From contig NQMI01000007.1 in NCBI GenBank assembly GCA_002270565.1, positions 124,001 to 188,000 of the forward strand: a stretch of 64,000 nucleotides of DNA, given 5' to 3'. The translations under genes were made by a program, and so were the position numbers. This document shows, piece after piece, positions 19,688-30,550 of the stretch. Each line of letters begins with the position of its first letter. Position 1 is the first letter of the stretch. This DNA is from Stenocarpella maydis. Its lineage: Eukaryota; Ascomycota; Sordariomycetes; Diaporthales; Diaporthaceae. The notes below the pieces were generated by a model, which saw nothing but the letters and a program-made list of their open reading frames with translations, was not told the origin of the DNA and did not search any database.

Positions 19688-21530
19688 TCAGGCATTTTTC
19701 ACATGCCATCAGATCCTCATCCTCTCTCTCAGAGGAAGAGGCACGCATAGCGACCAGTACCCCGATATTCCGCCATGTCGCATCCAGCCAGTATCCCATC
19801 GCCTCGGCCGCCATGTCCGTCTGGTAGAGATATCCGAACGGCCTGACAAGTTCACCAAAGTACAGCTGGCTTAGATCCGCGGCGGGGGAGCTGCGCCACA
19901 GCTACACCATGTTCCACTTCCGGTCAATGTATGCCCACCCAGCTTTTTCCGTACGCCCACCCAAGGATTTGCGTGCGCCCACTCAGAGCTATAAAATTCC
20001 TTGTGTGTAGCTCAATACAAAATTTAGTACATTTTAAAAAAAGTTCCTTCCGCCCACCTAGAACCCCTGCTATAGCTCTTAAATATCCCTGCTATAGCTA
20101 GGGATAGACCTACTTTATGCTTCCTTTTAGAGGACCCCTCCCTCCCTTCCTCCTCTAAAGGGCCCTTAAGAGGAGGGAAAGGGCCTCTCTAAAAGGAAGC
20201 ATAAAGTAGGGCTATCCCTAGCTATAGCAGGGATATTTAAGAGCTATAGCAGGGGTTCTAGGTGGGCGGAAGGAACTTTTTTTAAAATGTACTAAATTTT
20301 GTATTGAGCTATACACAAGGAATTTTATAGCTCTGAGTGTGCGTACGTTGGCTCTTCCACTTCGAGACCTGGGCCAGCGTCGGGGCGGGCCCGCAGAGGA
20401 TCCCGAAGATCAGCAAGGCTGACGACATGAAGCTCACAATGAAAGCGTGTCGCTCTTTCATTTGGGCGTCTTGCTGCGAGCCGATCCAGTCGGAGATCAG
20501 CCAGTCCTCGCTGATGTCCCCCTCGGACTTGTACACACGCCCGTTGCCCGCAATGATATCGGTGACAGTGTCGCCCGAGTTCTCATAGGGCGGAAATACG
20601 AAGCCACATTTTTCGAAATACATTCAGGCGTAGTACCGACGCCTCATAAATAACCTGGCCGTTCACGAGCAGGATTAGCTGGTACAGCATCTCAAATATC
20701 TCCATCCGTGGCTAGTAGATGATCACGATCACTGACATGCTGATCCGGGTGATTGCACTAAGAGTGTGCATTATGGAGGAAACGTCAGTTGCTCGAGGCA
20801 GTCGATCACGCTGTCGACGTCCGCCATGTCCAGGACCAGTAGGCCACGTTCCATCACCAAAGCAGCCTTATACCGGGTGGAACAAGTGGCTAGCGGGTTA
20901 AAGTAACTTTTCTTGACTACCACTGGGCAGTACCTTGGTAGCTTCCGCCCTGGCAGATTACTGGCTCGAAGGCCCCAATACCGGAATTAGAATGTCCAGT
21001 CTGAGAAGTCATGCCTACGGCCCTTTCTATTTGGCACATTAGAAGGTGACAGGACGCTGGTAGTAAGTTGATTGTGTTGTTCCCACCTGGAGCGCATGCA
21101 CGGCCAAGTTTGTTACCTGTACCGTAGAGATGGGCACAAAACTTACATAATAAACCCTCTTTGCACCCTTCCTGCTGCAACTGCTCCAGACCAATGATCT
21201 GCATAGGGACAGCATACAGGCTCCTATTACAGGGCGCAGCATCAACCATGGTCTTATTGTTCGCCCGCTGTCCGACGGCCCGGTAGACGGCGCCGGAGAA
21301 TCTTGTATGGTTCAGGCCGGTATAAGCCGCATCACATGGGCTCAGCTCCGATTTTTCGTCAACGAAAAGGTAGTCCTGTTAATCGTCAAATACCAATGGC
21401 GCGCTGACGTCGAGCGCGTTGGACGCGTCCCTTATCGGGCCAAAGGTTGTCGTTATACTCGTCGGAATTACTCGGACTTCGAGTCGGCATGAACAATTTT
21501 CCGCCTGTGTATACGTCGATACCCTTCGTT
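19688..21530 (-). pseudogene. ABCG-type ABC transporter remnant, split by a palindrome
   Basis: Minus-strand remnant read 5' to 3' from about 21530 down to a stop at 19688. First comes a Cys-containing segment (EGCKEGLLCKFCAHLYGTG), resembling the N-terminal Cys-rich part of ABCG24/28-like proteins. Then follow nucleotide-binding-domain remnants: LLVLD before DVDS (Walker B/D-loop region) and ISMSVIVIIY-stop-PR, where intact relatives have IHQPR. FEMLYQLILLVNGQVIYE and YFEKCGFVFPPYENSGDTVTDIIAGNG are characteristic of ABCG half-transporters. The 376-bp palindrome interrupts next. Beyond it the same strand continues with FGELVRPFGYLYQTD and WRNIGVLVAM, a likely C-terminus. Walker A, the signature motif and most of the membrane domain are not seen. 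Several stops and frame changes make it non-functional. Confidence 0.7.
19972..20347. repeat. Near-perfect foldback palindrome (about 376 bp)
   Basis: The two arms, about 19972-20162 and 20163-20347, are reverse complements with only a few mismatches and small indels, and meet at AAGGGCCCTT with almost no loop. Matching blocks include CTCAGAGCTATAAAATTCC against its complement at 20321-20336, and CCCTGCTATAGCT, present twice per arm. The flanks at 19931-19970 contain extra GCCCACCC motifs that may belong to the element's left end. No coding capacity is seen. It resembles a foldback or MITE-type transposable element. I could not define a clear target-site duplication. Confidence 0.8.
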
Positions 21531-22704
21531 TGGCTAACTACTTATACACTGCCACGCAGCTTTAGCTGCGTCCCAGTCTGATATACTAGAGTGTTTGCCT
21601 GTAGCCACAGAGACAGGCTTGTTTGTGGAGAAATACTGGGCCTCTCAGAAGGCCTTGTGGGAGGAATGGATCCTGCGGAATTTTTGTCAACGAAATGTGA
21701 ATTCGCCGGGCGACGTGGAGGCTGACGGGATAGCTATGGTTGGTCTTAAGGTTGAGAGGGCGGCCGTAGAGGTGAGCCAAGTGCACGACAACCAGAGACG
21801 TGCCTCGGTCGCGTGCATGTGCTGTGTGACCTGCTGCTCCCCTTACAAAGAAGCGAACATGCGGTACAGGAAGTGCATCGAAAACTTACCTCAGACGTTC
21901 CAAGCCTGCCTGGGTGTCAGTGGCCGACGTCGTGCCCGAGAATGGCGGTCTTTCCGTTGCTAGGTCGTCCACACTGGTCTGCCTACTACTTAAGTTACCA
22001 TCGCGCTCTGATGCGGTTCCCTTAAGACTATAACCCATGCTGTCCCTTCCCCAAGAGAACTATTCTATACCTATACCCTGTCAGGCAATTATTATATTGA
22101 AAAATAATCATTTCCTTGATTACCCTTAGCATTTTAAGGCCTTCCTTTTTTTACTTAGTTAGCTGCAATGGGTCGCGGCCCAGGTGCCCGTTATGTATAG
22201 TGTAACTACACTTGTAGTCGTTGTGATGAGACTTGCAGTATGATCTTATCGGCGACACCCTCAGGGAATTGATATACAGCCGACTATTGGACATTGGTGT
22301 AGGACATAGACCGCGATCGGCGATTATCGGCTATCTACTTCCAGAATTCTTTTCAGCTGACTACAGCCGCATCTAGGCATGACTAAGGCCCTGAAAAGGG
22401 GGTAACATCGTTTCCCGATGGGTGTGGACGTGGTGGCTATCGTTCCTGTTTGATTTGTAATTGCAGAGCCTCATCGAGGCCACAATCTGACTGCTCCAAC
22501 GATTTATTTCTTTTGACATCTGCCCCACCAGGTAACTAGGGCAGAGACAATAACGCCCCGACTTACCCTACACTTTCTTCACGAATTAAAGAGTCCTCTG
22601 TAATGTGGCTATCTCCCTAACTGAGTGAGGCAAGGCCGCACAGAATTGCTTGCCGGCTAATTTGATCCACCTCTTTGGACGCTTTCGAAAACCCATTCGG
22701 AAAC
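21531..22704. other. Intergenic region before the HET gene, no gene seen
   Basis: AT-rich in part (around 22070-22160). The left end may still contain badly decayed sequence of the ABC transporter remnant. An upstream exon of the HET gene cannot be excluded. Confidence 0.45.
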
Positions 22705-25700
22705 ATGTCGATGGATGGTTCCAGTGATCCCGGGGAGTCCTGGAAGCGAATCATCCTCGACAATGTCATTTACGAGCCTGTGAGCAGTGTTGTAGCGTCT
22801 CGCCAGCAACGGTCACAAGTCTCTATGTACAATGACACTGAGCTCAGGTGTCTGGAACAATACAAATACAAGCCTCTTCGATCCATGCGTAGACGTCTTC
22901 GGCTACTATCTCTCGAAGGAGGAGGCCTGTCCAACCCCGAGATCACCTGCGAACTCTTCGAGGTTGAGTACGACAAGGACGATCCGAACATCATTAAGAG
23001 AGTTCGCAACGGGCAAAAGGGGAATGCCAAGCGCAAGACCCGTGAGAGGCAAGTCTCCAGGCAATCTATCACGGACCGATCTATCGATGGACAAGCCCCG
23101 AATGTTGATGAGTATGTGAAGGAATATGAGGCACTCTCATGGTGTTGGGGCAAGGAGGTCAAGGATCGTGCCATCAAGATCAGGGAACGCGGAAAATACT
23201 ACCGCCTGGCTGCCACAAGAGATCTTACTCTGGCGCTGAAATACCTCAGGTACCCGGGTAGGGAGAGGATTCTGTGGATAGACGCCCTTTGCATCAACCA
23301 GGAAAACCACGAGGAACGGAACCACCAGGTCCAGATGATGTCACTTATATACAGTGGTGCTAAACAAGCTTGCATCTGGTTGGGAGAAGACACGAATGAT
23401 TCAACTGCGGCGATCCAATTCATTCACGAGATCATGATGCTGGAGAACTTTGATACGATAGCTGAGAAGAAGGAAAATGCCTCAAAGTGGCAGTCTTTGT
23501 TACTCCTGATGCAGCGTCCCTGGTTCTCCCGGCGCTGGGTGGTCCAAGAGATTGCGCTCGCCAGGTCGGCCACCATATATTGCGGCAACGGCGAGATCCC
23601 ATGGACCAGCTTTGCAGTGGCGGTGGAATTATTTGTTGAGGTCGAGACTGCCACACACCGGCTTTCAGAGGTAATGCGGAAAGACGAGACGTTCGGTCAC
23701 GTTCCGCAGTGGTTTGAGCATGTCTCTGAGCTCGGAGCCAGTGTTCTTGTGCAGGCGACGGGCAAAGTATTCCGAAGGAATGGAAGTCAAGAACCTGAAT
23801 TGGAGGATGACATTGCTACCCGCCGGCCTAGGGCTCGCAGAATACCAGACAGAAACCCCAAGAAAAGCGACACGCAGAAACAAGAGGGCCGGCCGCAGTC
23901 GTCGGCGTTAGTCCCGCAACGGCCGCTGTTGAGCCTCGAATACCTGGTGTCAAGCCTTTCTGTCTTCCAGGCGACACAGCCCCGAGACGCTGTGTACTCA
24001 CTGCTGGCGATTTCCCGGGACACGGCGCCTTTTGCAGAGCTGCGGACCAGATCCCAGTACGGGTCCGAAGAGGCAATGATCATGTCTACTGTGTCGAGTT
24101 TTCTGGAACGCAAACCATTCAAGGTCGATTATAGTCGGGCGTACACTGATGTCTGCAAAGACTTCGTTTCATTCTGCATCCATACCAGCGGGAAGTCAGA
24201 TCCGACCAGGGCTCTGGACATCCTGTGTCGGCCATGGGCACCGGACTCGGAGGTCATCTCTGGGGGCGTGGTTCATCGCAAGCCGACATTGTACAAGTTT
24301 CTCGACGATGATGAACGTGAGGATCTTAACCTAATTGGTAGGGAGCGCCGTCCGACATTTGACAAAGCCACTTATTGGAAAAACTGCGAAGAGGACTGGA
24401 AGAATGGGAGTTCCGGAGATCGATTTCAAACATTCGAGAATCTTGTGAAGCCCTTCCTCCCCAAGAAAAAAGAGGCACCAAAGAAAGCGGGAAACGATCA
24501 GAAACGAAGGGACCAAGATGATGACAGTCGGAGTGAATCTGAGGAAGAGGGAAAGGACAATCAAAGTTTGGAGCAATCCGAGCAAGACAAAGACATTCCT
24601 CTCCCATCTTGGGTCTCCCGTATGTCTCAAGCACCTTTTGCGCTCTATCGCCATCCCGGGATGCAGAAGCTTGGAAGAATCGGGAGGACAAACGCCGATC
24701 CCCTTGTCGGGCTGCCTCAGGACGGCCATAAGAACTACAGTGCTGCTCAGAACACCAAGGTTGATTACTACTCAGAGAATCGTCTGCGTTTCCGCAAGCG
24801 GCCTTTTTCAGGCCATTACAGCTTGTTTACCAAGGGTTTCATCCTGGATACGGTCGAGACGGTGGCAGAGCCGGCCAGATTGGGTGCCATACCGGAAACT
24901 TGGACCAAGGTCGCAGGCTGGGAAAACGCTGTCGACGGTCAGACCGATCCGCCCGTTGAGTTTTGGAGGACACTTGTGGCCGACAGAGGCAAAGACAACC
25001 GCAATCCCCCGTACTACTACGCCACAGCCTGTCGGGAATCTGTCAGGAAGGGTGGACTCCGTGGCGGCTCGGTAGACACGGGTGCTCTCATCAATAGTGA
25101 GAGGAATTCTATGATTGCTGAGTTCTGTAGGCGGGTTCAGGCCGTTATATGGAATCGAAGCTTGATCAAGACAGACAAGAAACATCTCAACCTTCTCGGT
25201 CTAGCTAACCCACAAGTCAAGAATGGTGATCTTGTCTGCATTATTTTCGGCTGCACAGTTCCGGTCATTCTGCGAAGATTCAATAAGGATGCGGGAGACG
25301 TGGAGAAAGAGCAAATTCAGGACAGAATTGAGGCTATGAAGGCGACCATGTCGATGTGCGAGGAAGCGTGCTTCCGAAAGCTTCGATATAAGAGGCGGCT
25401 GCAGGAAGAGCGAGAAAAGGGCGAAGGTCTCGACAAGGTCTGGAAGGAGGAGGTCTTGGCCGAAATGGAAGAGGTCAATTCCCAAATTGAAGAGTGGAGG
25501 AGACGTGAACAGGAGGATAAGAAGAGAAAAGAAGCCTGGGATAAGGACCAGGCGGCCAGAAAGAAGAAAGCAGAGACTCGGCAAGCCATTGCCAAGATGA
25601 AGAGAAATGCGGTCGCATCGCCGCAACAAAGGTATACCAGGTCTGAGACCATGCCGATTCCTCCGCGTGGGTCTATGTCATCGATGAGCGCTTCCAGGTT

Positions 25701-26001
25701 GGCCCACGAAAGTATCGCAGCGGATCCCGAAGAGGTCGTGGATACTCACACTGCCCCTCCACCAATAGCTGAAGAAGATGGACAACATGGGGCGACAAAG
25801 ATGAAGCCAGATACCCCGTATCAGTCAGAGGATGAAAGGCAAAGAACAGCGAATAAGGTGAAGGAGGCCAATGAAGAAGATCCGAACAAGGTATACTACC
25901 AGTTCATGGGGGAAGCCTACATACATGGCATGATGGACGGGGACGCTGTGAGGCGTCACATCAACGAGGGTATACCAAAGCGAATGTTTGAAATCCGGTA
26001 G
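22705..26001 (+). CDS. HET-domain (heterokaryon incompatibility) protein
   Basis: Single long frame; from the ATG at 22705 it gives 1098 residues. The HET domain is clear: YEALSWCWG at 141-149, LWIDALCINQ at 190-199 and QACIWLGE at 221-228, then the RPWFSRRWVVQEI block. The rest of the protein contains an acidic/charged region (about 590-640), a long charged coiled coil (about 890-990) and a tail with FMGEAYIHGMMDGDAV, a motif common at the end of HET proteins. HET domains trigger cell death after non-self fusion in filamentous ascomycetes; many paralogues have other or unknown roles. The open frame runs ten codons upstream to a TTG; the ATG at 22705 is preferred, with an ATG two codons further as alternative. 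No repeat domain (NACHT/WD40) is attached. Confidence 0.88.
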   Translation: MSMDGSSDPGESWKRIILDNVIYEPVSSVVASRQQRSQVSMYNDTELRCLEQYKYKPLRSMRRRLRLLSLEGGGLSNPEITCELFEVEYDKDDPNIIKRVRNGQKGNAKRKTRERQVSRQSITDRSIDGQAPNVDEYVKEYEALSWCWGKEVKDRAIKIRERGKYYRLAATRDLTLALKYLRYPGRERILWIDALCINQENHEERNHQVQMMSLIYSGAKQACIWLGEDTNDSTAAIQFIHEIMMLENFDTIAEKKENASKWQSLLLLMQRPWFSRRWVVQEIALARSATIYCGNGEIPWTSFAVAVELFVEVETATHRLSEVMRKDETFGHVPQWFEHVSELGASVLVQATGKVFRRNGSQEPELEDDIATRRPRARRIPDRNPKKSDTQKQEGRPQSSALVPQRPLLSLEYLVSSLSVFQATQPRDAVYSLLAISRDTAPFAELRTRSQYGSEEAMIMSTVSSFLERKPFKVDYSRAYTDVCKDFVSFCIHTSGKSDPTRALDILCRPWAPDSEVISGGVVHRKPTLYKFLDDDEREDLNLIGRERRPTFDKATYWKNCEEDWKNGSSGDRFQTFENLVKPFLPKKKEAPKKAGNDQKRRDQDDDSRSESEEEGKDNQSLEQSEQDKDIPLPSWVSRMSQAPFALYRHPGMQKLGRIGRTNADPLVGLPQDGHKNYSAAQNTKVDYYSENRLRFRKRPFSGHYSLFTKGFILDTVETVAEPARLGAIPETWTKVAGWENAVDGQTDPPVEFWRTLVADRGKDNRNPPYYYATACRESVRKGGLRGGSVDTGALINSERNSMIAEFCRRVQAVIWNRSLIKTDKKHLNLLGLANPQVKNGDLVCIIFGCTVPVILRRFNKDAGDVEKEQIQDRIEAMKATMSMCEEACFRKLRYKRRLQEEREKGEGLDKVWKEEVLAEMEEVNSQIEEWRRREQEDKKRKEAWDKDQAARKKKAETRQAIAKMKRNAVASPQQRYTRSETMPIPPRGSMSSMSASRLAHESIAADPEEVVDTHTAPPPIAEEDGQHGATKMKPDTPYQSEDERQRTANKVKEANEEDPNKVYYQFMGEAYIHGMMDGDAVRRHINEGIPKRMFEIR

Positions 26002-27085
26002 TCTAATCACACGCGACAGGATCTCAGCGCTTTCTTGACAAATAGTCGTTCTGTCTTATATTTAGCCACGCTACTTCGCAGTGCCACTTCCAATTTCCCG
26101 CCTTCTGGTGGCTCAAGGAATCGTGCCTACGTATGAAAGCCCCTAGCGACGGACAATCTTGAGACGGGAGCCAAGAGTCGTTGATCTATGGGAACACGCT
26201 TATCTAGACATAGACCTACCGCATTTTATGGTTTCTAAGTGACGCAAGATATTGCCTAGGTAATGATATTGATCTCCCACAACCAGCAAAGAGTTCAAAA
26301 GTAACTGGAGCTCAAGTTGTCGATTGCCACCTACCTTAGCAGCAAAATATGGACTTAAATATACAGAAAAGTACACATGAATATACCCTGAGACCTTAGT
26401 ATCAGCCGATATATAGCTTATACGTAAGTAATATAATCTTAAATTATAAAATCTTAATTAATACGCAACATCAGTGGGGCAACGACCGACGAGCAAGTTT
26501 TATCCCGATCAGCAACCATAATCTTTTGGCACACGTTCCGCACAAATAAACGAAGTCGAGGTTGCACCGCTGGGTGATCATCAGATTTCTGATACGTGGG
26601 CAGCCGGGGGATCTCTGGTACGATAGTACGGCTAGCAGCGAGGAGCTGCGCAGCCACAGGTTCAGAGTCAGAACATGGCTGATGAGGATGAGTTGGTGGC
26701 TTCTCCCAGCTAGTGCCCTGGCAGGTGAAATCTCCGCTCATCTTATCGAGCCCTACATGGTCATTATCAATCCTTAGTTGACGGCCGTGCTGACCTAGAC
26801 CCGCGGCTGTAATTGAGCCTTGGTGGAGAATTTGGCTCGAGTTTGTGTAGTAAGATTCAAATGCTGTCGTAGGCGTTGTGGGAAATTTGCAGCATTAGGT
26901 ATGATGGGGCCCTGGAGACTCAACTACAACAGCTAGAGCACACCCATTATCTACCCATCTCATTCATGAGTAAACTTGTTGATATTCAGTTTGAAGTTCC
27001 AAACACGCCACCTCGAGATCCACAAAGCCAAGGGAAAGTAACCTATTAGCTGTTCAAACACTTATAGTTTAGCTTTGTTTATCCC
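26002..27085. other. Convergent intergenic region, no gene seen
   Basis: AT-rich 3' flanks of the HET and receptor genes. A 95-codon minus-strand frame (26454-26741) has no recognisable features. Confidence 0.5.
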
Positions 27086-28936
27086 TTACCTAGTTACCCA
27101 GGCCCTTGTAGGTTGTCCCACTTGTATGTGCTCATCCCCGACTTCAGGACTCGTCGATTTTCCATCAGATAATTTTAATGACGAGGCTGCAGTCACGTTC
27201 AGCACCTGGTCAACTGAACCAAAACGCGCCGTCCCTTCTCTGGCGAAACTCGATGGCTGGCGGCCGCTCGTACAGGAGGTCGTCGTATACGCGGACTTCG
27301 TCGTCGAGCTGTACCAGCTCTTGCGCACAGGCGCTGAGGCGCCACCAGTTGAGCGTGTAGCTGTCCCCGACTCGAGCGAGGTATCTAGGAGAGCACGAGG
27401 ATCTCTCCAGTGCGAACGCCTTGTCCTATCTCTAGAAGTGGCGGGATGCGCAGGGCTCTTCAGGTTCCGTCTAGTCTCGCGGAAGAGCTGTCTGGTGTGT
27501 GGCATGCAAGCTACCACAACGCCCACGCATAGTTCTATGCAATTCCAGATGACGCCGTAGAGGACATCGCCTAATAGTTGGAATATTGAGTTAGCTCGGC
27601 TTCTGACATTTACAGATGGGGGTTTGCTCTTACGGGTGATGTTTTGGGACGCGGCAAAGGTAGTCAATTCCTCGACTCGAATTGCAGCCACAGTAGTGAG
27701 GAAAATGTCGACACCAAACATGGCGTAGATTCCGAGCTTTTGTTTCAGCGGGTGACTCAGCTTGTACAACTGTGTGAAGGGCAGAATAAGCATCCAGACG
27801 TCCAGCGCAACATTCAAGCCCCCATGAGCTAGACCCGCTTTATTCAGGTCCAAAACAACACCGCGTGGCTCCTTATCCTTCCAGCCCTCCCAAATCAGCC
27901 AAGTAGGCTGCCTCTGCACAAAACTGAGCAAAAAGAAGACGAACCCCATGAAGAGGTCAAACACTAGAGTGCACCAGACCACCTTCCTAAATGTTTCATC
28001 GGGAAAGATCCGCAGGTAAAAGGCTAGGATCGATGCTTTGATGATTGCGATAGCGAGGATATAAATCACCTGGGTGGGCAAAATGAACTGTTCCATGTTA
28101 GAAAAACTCTTCGGATACCAACTATAGATATGCAAGAGAACGTAGTCGCGACACGAACTATAAAAAATGATGTTATCTGATGCTCGTGGAGCACCCATAT
28201 CTCACGACCGAGACCTTGGGGGATCACTTGCGAAGCACTACATGTTAGCCAACCATTTTGCATTTTTAGGGCGCCGCTGGTGCCTACTGAATTGTATGAG
28301 GCATATGAAGGGTATTAAAAGAGGCTGTTGAGGAAAGGAATAAAGTCAGTGTATGCATGTTACAGCCGGGGATAACAATGCGGACATACATATCCCACTA
28401 CCAACAGAGTATCATCGGCACCCCATTTGGCATATCTCAAGTATTTGACGGCCATCCGTATCAAGGAGAAGACAGTAGAGAAGCCAAGCATTGTGAGGGT
28501 CACCACACGGACCTTGAAGCTGCTGTCTTCTGTCGGCAGCCCGCATGCTGTTGTCGTGAAGTTGAGAAACGCTGAATGATGCGACAGCCGCTGATGTCAA
28601 CGAAACGCATCCTTGCCTGTCTTGTGTATTGGACTCACACAAGAACTCTACCGCGGTACACTCCTGCCATGCACAGGCGCTCGCAAGTTTGCCGTATGTC
28701 TTGTCTACACAAAGTTCTGCCTGTGTCTTGTTGGAATATTGTGGCTCCTGCGAAGCCTGAGCTGCACAGGTGATCTGATGAGTTTGGTTAGCATATTTGA
28801 AGGAGAGGGTAAATCCGAGACTTCACATAGGATGGCGTAAATTACTAACAGTGCATTGTGGACGCGATTGCGCCGCGGTGAGCCCCCCTAGGCAGGATGC
28901 AGCGAGGACGAGGATGACGAGCCGGAAGGTCAACAT
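27086..28936 (-). CDS. CFEM-domain Pth11-like seven-helix receptor
   Basis: Seven exons: 28936-28850, 28774-28639, 28571-28390, 28324-28288, 28226-28159, 28087-27634 and 27570-27086, giving 482 residues. Every junction keeps frame and has a usable branch site, but the donor at 28158 (GTTCGT) is weak and a second in-phase donor lies six bases on. Residues 1-22 are a signal peptide. A CFEM-like domain follows (Cys 28, 32, 51, 63, 68 and 84; eight are canonical), then the CGLPTED linker and rhodopsin-like helices. Family blocks include KWGADDTLLVVGY, GLGREIWVLHEHQIT, IKASILAFYLRIFP and WNCIELCVGVVVACMP. The cytosolic tail is long and Ser/Thr-rich. Pth11-type receptors sense surface cues upstream of G-protein/cAMP signalling; the ligand is unknown. 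Confidence 0.84.
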
Positions 28937-30428
28937 TTCGAGGTTTGAACCGGTGAGCAAGGGCCTAAAATGGCAAGCGAAGGGAGTGGGCACGTATTCT
29001 CATTACCAAGCCCCAACCTTATGCGAGCTCACGGGCCGGCCGAGACTTGAAATCTGCGGGACAAAGATGGAGGAGCGATACAGTACCTAGGTAGTGTTAG
29101 TGTGGCACAGGTACCTACCTACGATGATGCAGCTAGCGATAGCTTGTGAACGTACGTTCACACATTCGCCGCCACTTATCCATTGTGATGAAACCGTTAC
29201 GAGCCACAGGAACTACATGGCCAATCACTTGAACATGTCCTTTACTAGTAGTTGATGATCCGCAACTACGACATGAGCAACGAAGGCTGAGCGGTCCGCC
29301 GGTATCTTGGGACGTCGGACACTTAGTTACTATGCAAGCGCTTATCCAACGGCATCAGCAAACCCTCATGGCATCTGACAAGGTTTGCCCCGACTCCCCG
29401 AATCGCCGATCAACGGCATATGGCTGGGCTGTGACTTGACCAAGATGTTGCGCCATCAAAGAAAATAAATACTAGATAGCGGCGCATTTCAGACATCGTG
29501 CGACTTCTCTTTGTTTGCGGGGTTCCAACACCACGCTAGATGAGGATGATCGGCAATGATACTAAGTACTATTCCTACCATGAACAGATTTAAGTTTAGA
29601 CACATCTGACTTGATAGACTTCATAGAAACAGCTCTATCGGGTAGCCAAGCGACCTCGTACTCACAAGATGGTTACCTATTTCACATGGAGGAGGACAGT
29701 GCGTTAAGGCGCAGTCCGTTTGAAAATCAGAGAACAATGATGCAAGCTATTTTCATCGCCTCATTGGCCTTTGAGATCCGATGAAATATGTGAACATAGC
29801 TCTAAGAGGTCTGACAGCTTCCTTAACCCTAGGCAACCTACTCATTTAATACCAGCATCAACTAGGTATGAGATTGGGCGGCATGCCAAGCATCTGCTTG
29901 GCTATCAGCTGTGCACACATGTGCACTCCTCAGTTCTGCCTCACCACTTTGAGTGACTCATGGACACGAGGTTGTCCTATGATCACAACATGTAGACATT
30001 GACCTGCTCATTGGCGAAGGCACAAACGGTGGCGATCAGCAAGAGCGACAGAGTTGATATGCAGCTTTTCTACCACCCCAGCAGGTACAAATCTTAGACC
30101 ATTAGAAAGTACTTAGTCAAGTCAAGCGTCAGGAATTCAGCCTTGATCCCATCTGTTAACAGCTCAGTTTTGACACCTTTGACCGTGATTGAAACATTAA
30201 GGCAGCATTAGAAAAATAAGAGATGTCTATACTACTTAAGTAGCGGAGCACCTAAGCGCTCAGAGTCGCAAGAGGCACATGTAGAAACACAGCAAGACAA
30301 TAATTAAAACCTAAGCAGCATGCCTCCCTTTCTTAAGGGTAATCTAAAAGCTCTTTACTTTCGTCTGAAGTTTTACTTCTAATAACTAAAGTTAATATTT
30401 TCTTATTTAGGTGAGTGTGGCAATAGTA

Positions 30429-30550
30429 GTGGGCGACTACCAGCCAGTAGGGCAGTGTAGTACTGACCATAGTAACTGACTATAGGCACTACAGCCACGT
30501 AACCCACGTACACGTATACTACCCCTACTGGCTGTACGGGCTACGCCCAC
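30429..30550. repeat. Small MITE-like inverted repeat
   Basis: The left end GTGGGCGACTACCAGCCAGTAG resembles, in reverse complement, the right end CTACTGGCTGTACGGGCTACGCCCAC. Ends match over GTGGGCG and AGCCAGTAG with a small offset between. The 122-bp length and lack of coding capacity fit a miniature inverted-repeat element. No target duplication was defined. Confidence 0.45.

Noticed and set aside
22675..22704. TTG as start of the HET protein
   Set aside because: Nuclear fungal genes rarely start at TTG; the ATG at 22705 is close by. The same reasoning was applied to dapB, the MFS gene and the disordered protein.
27086..28198. Idea that the CFEM receptor is frameshifted or a pseudogene
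   Set aside because: A first model needed introns under 40 nt. Moving the splice sites to 28287/28227 and 28158/28088 gives introns of 61 and 71 nt with proper branch sites, and the whole gene reads in frame.
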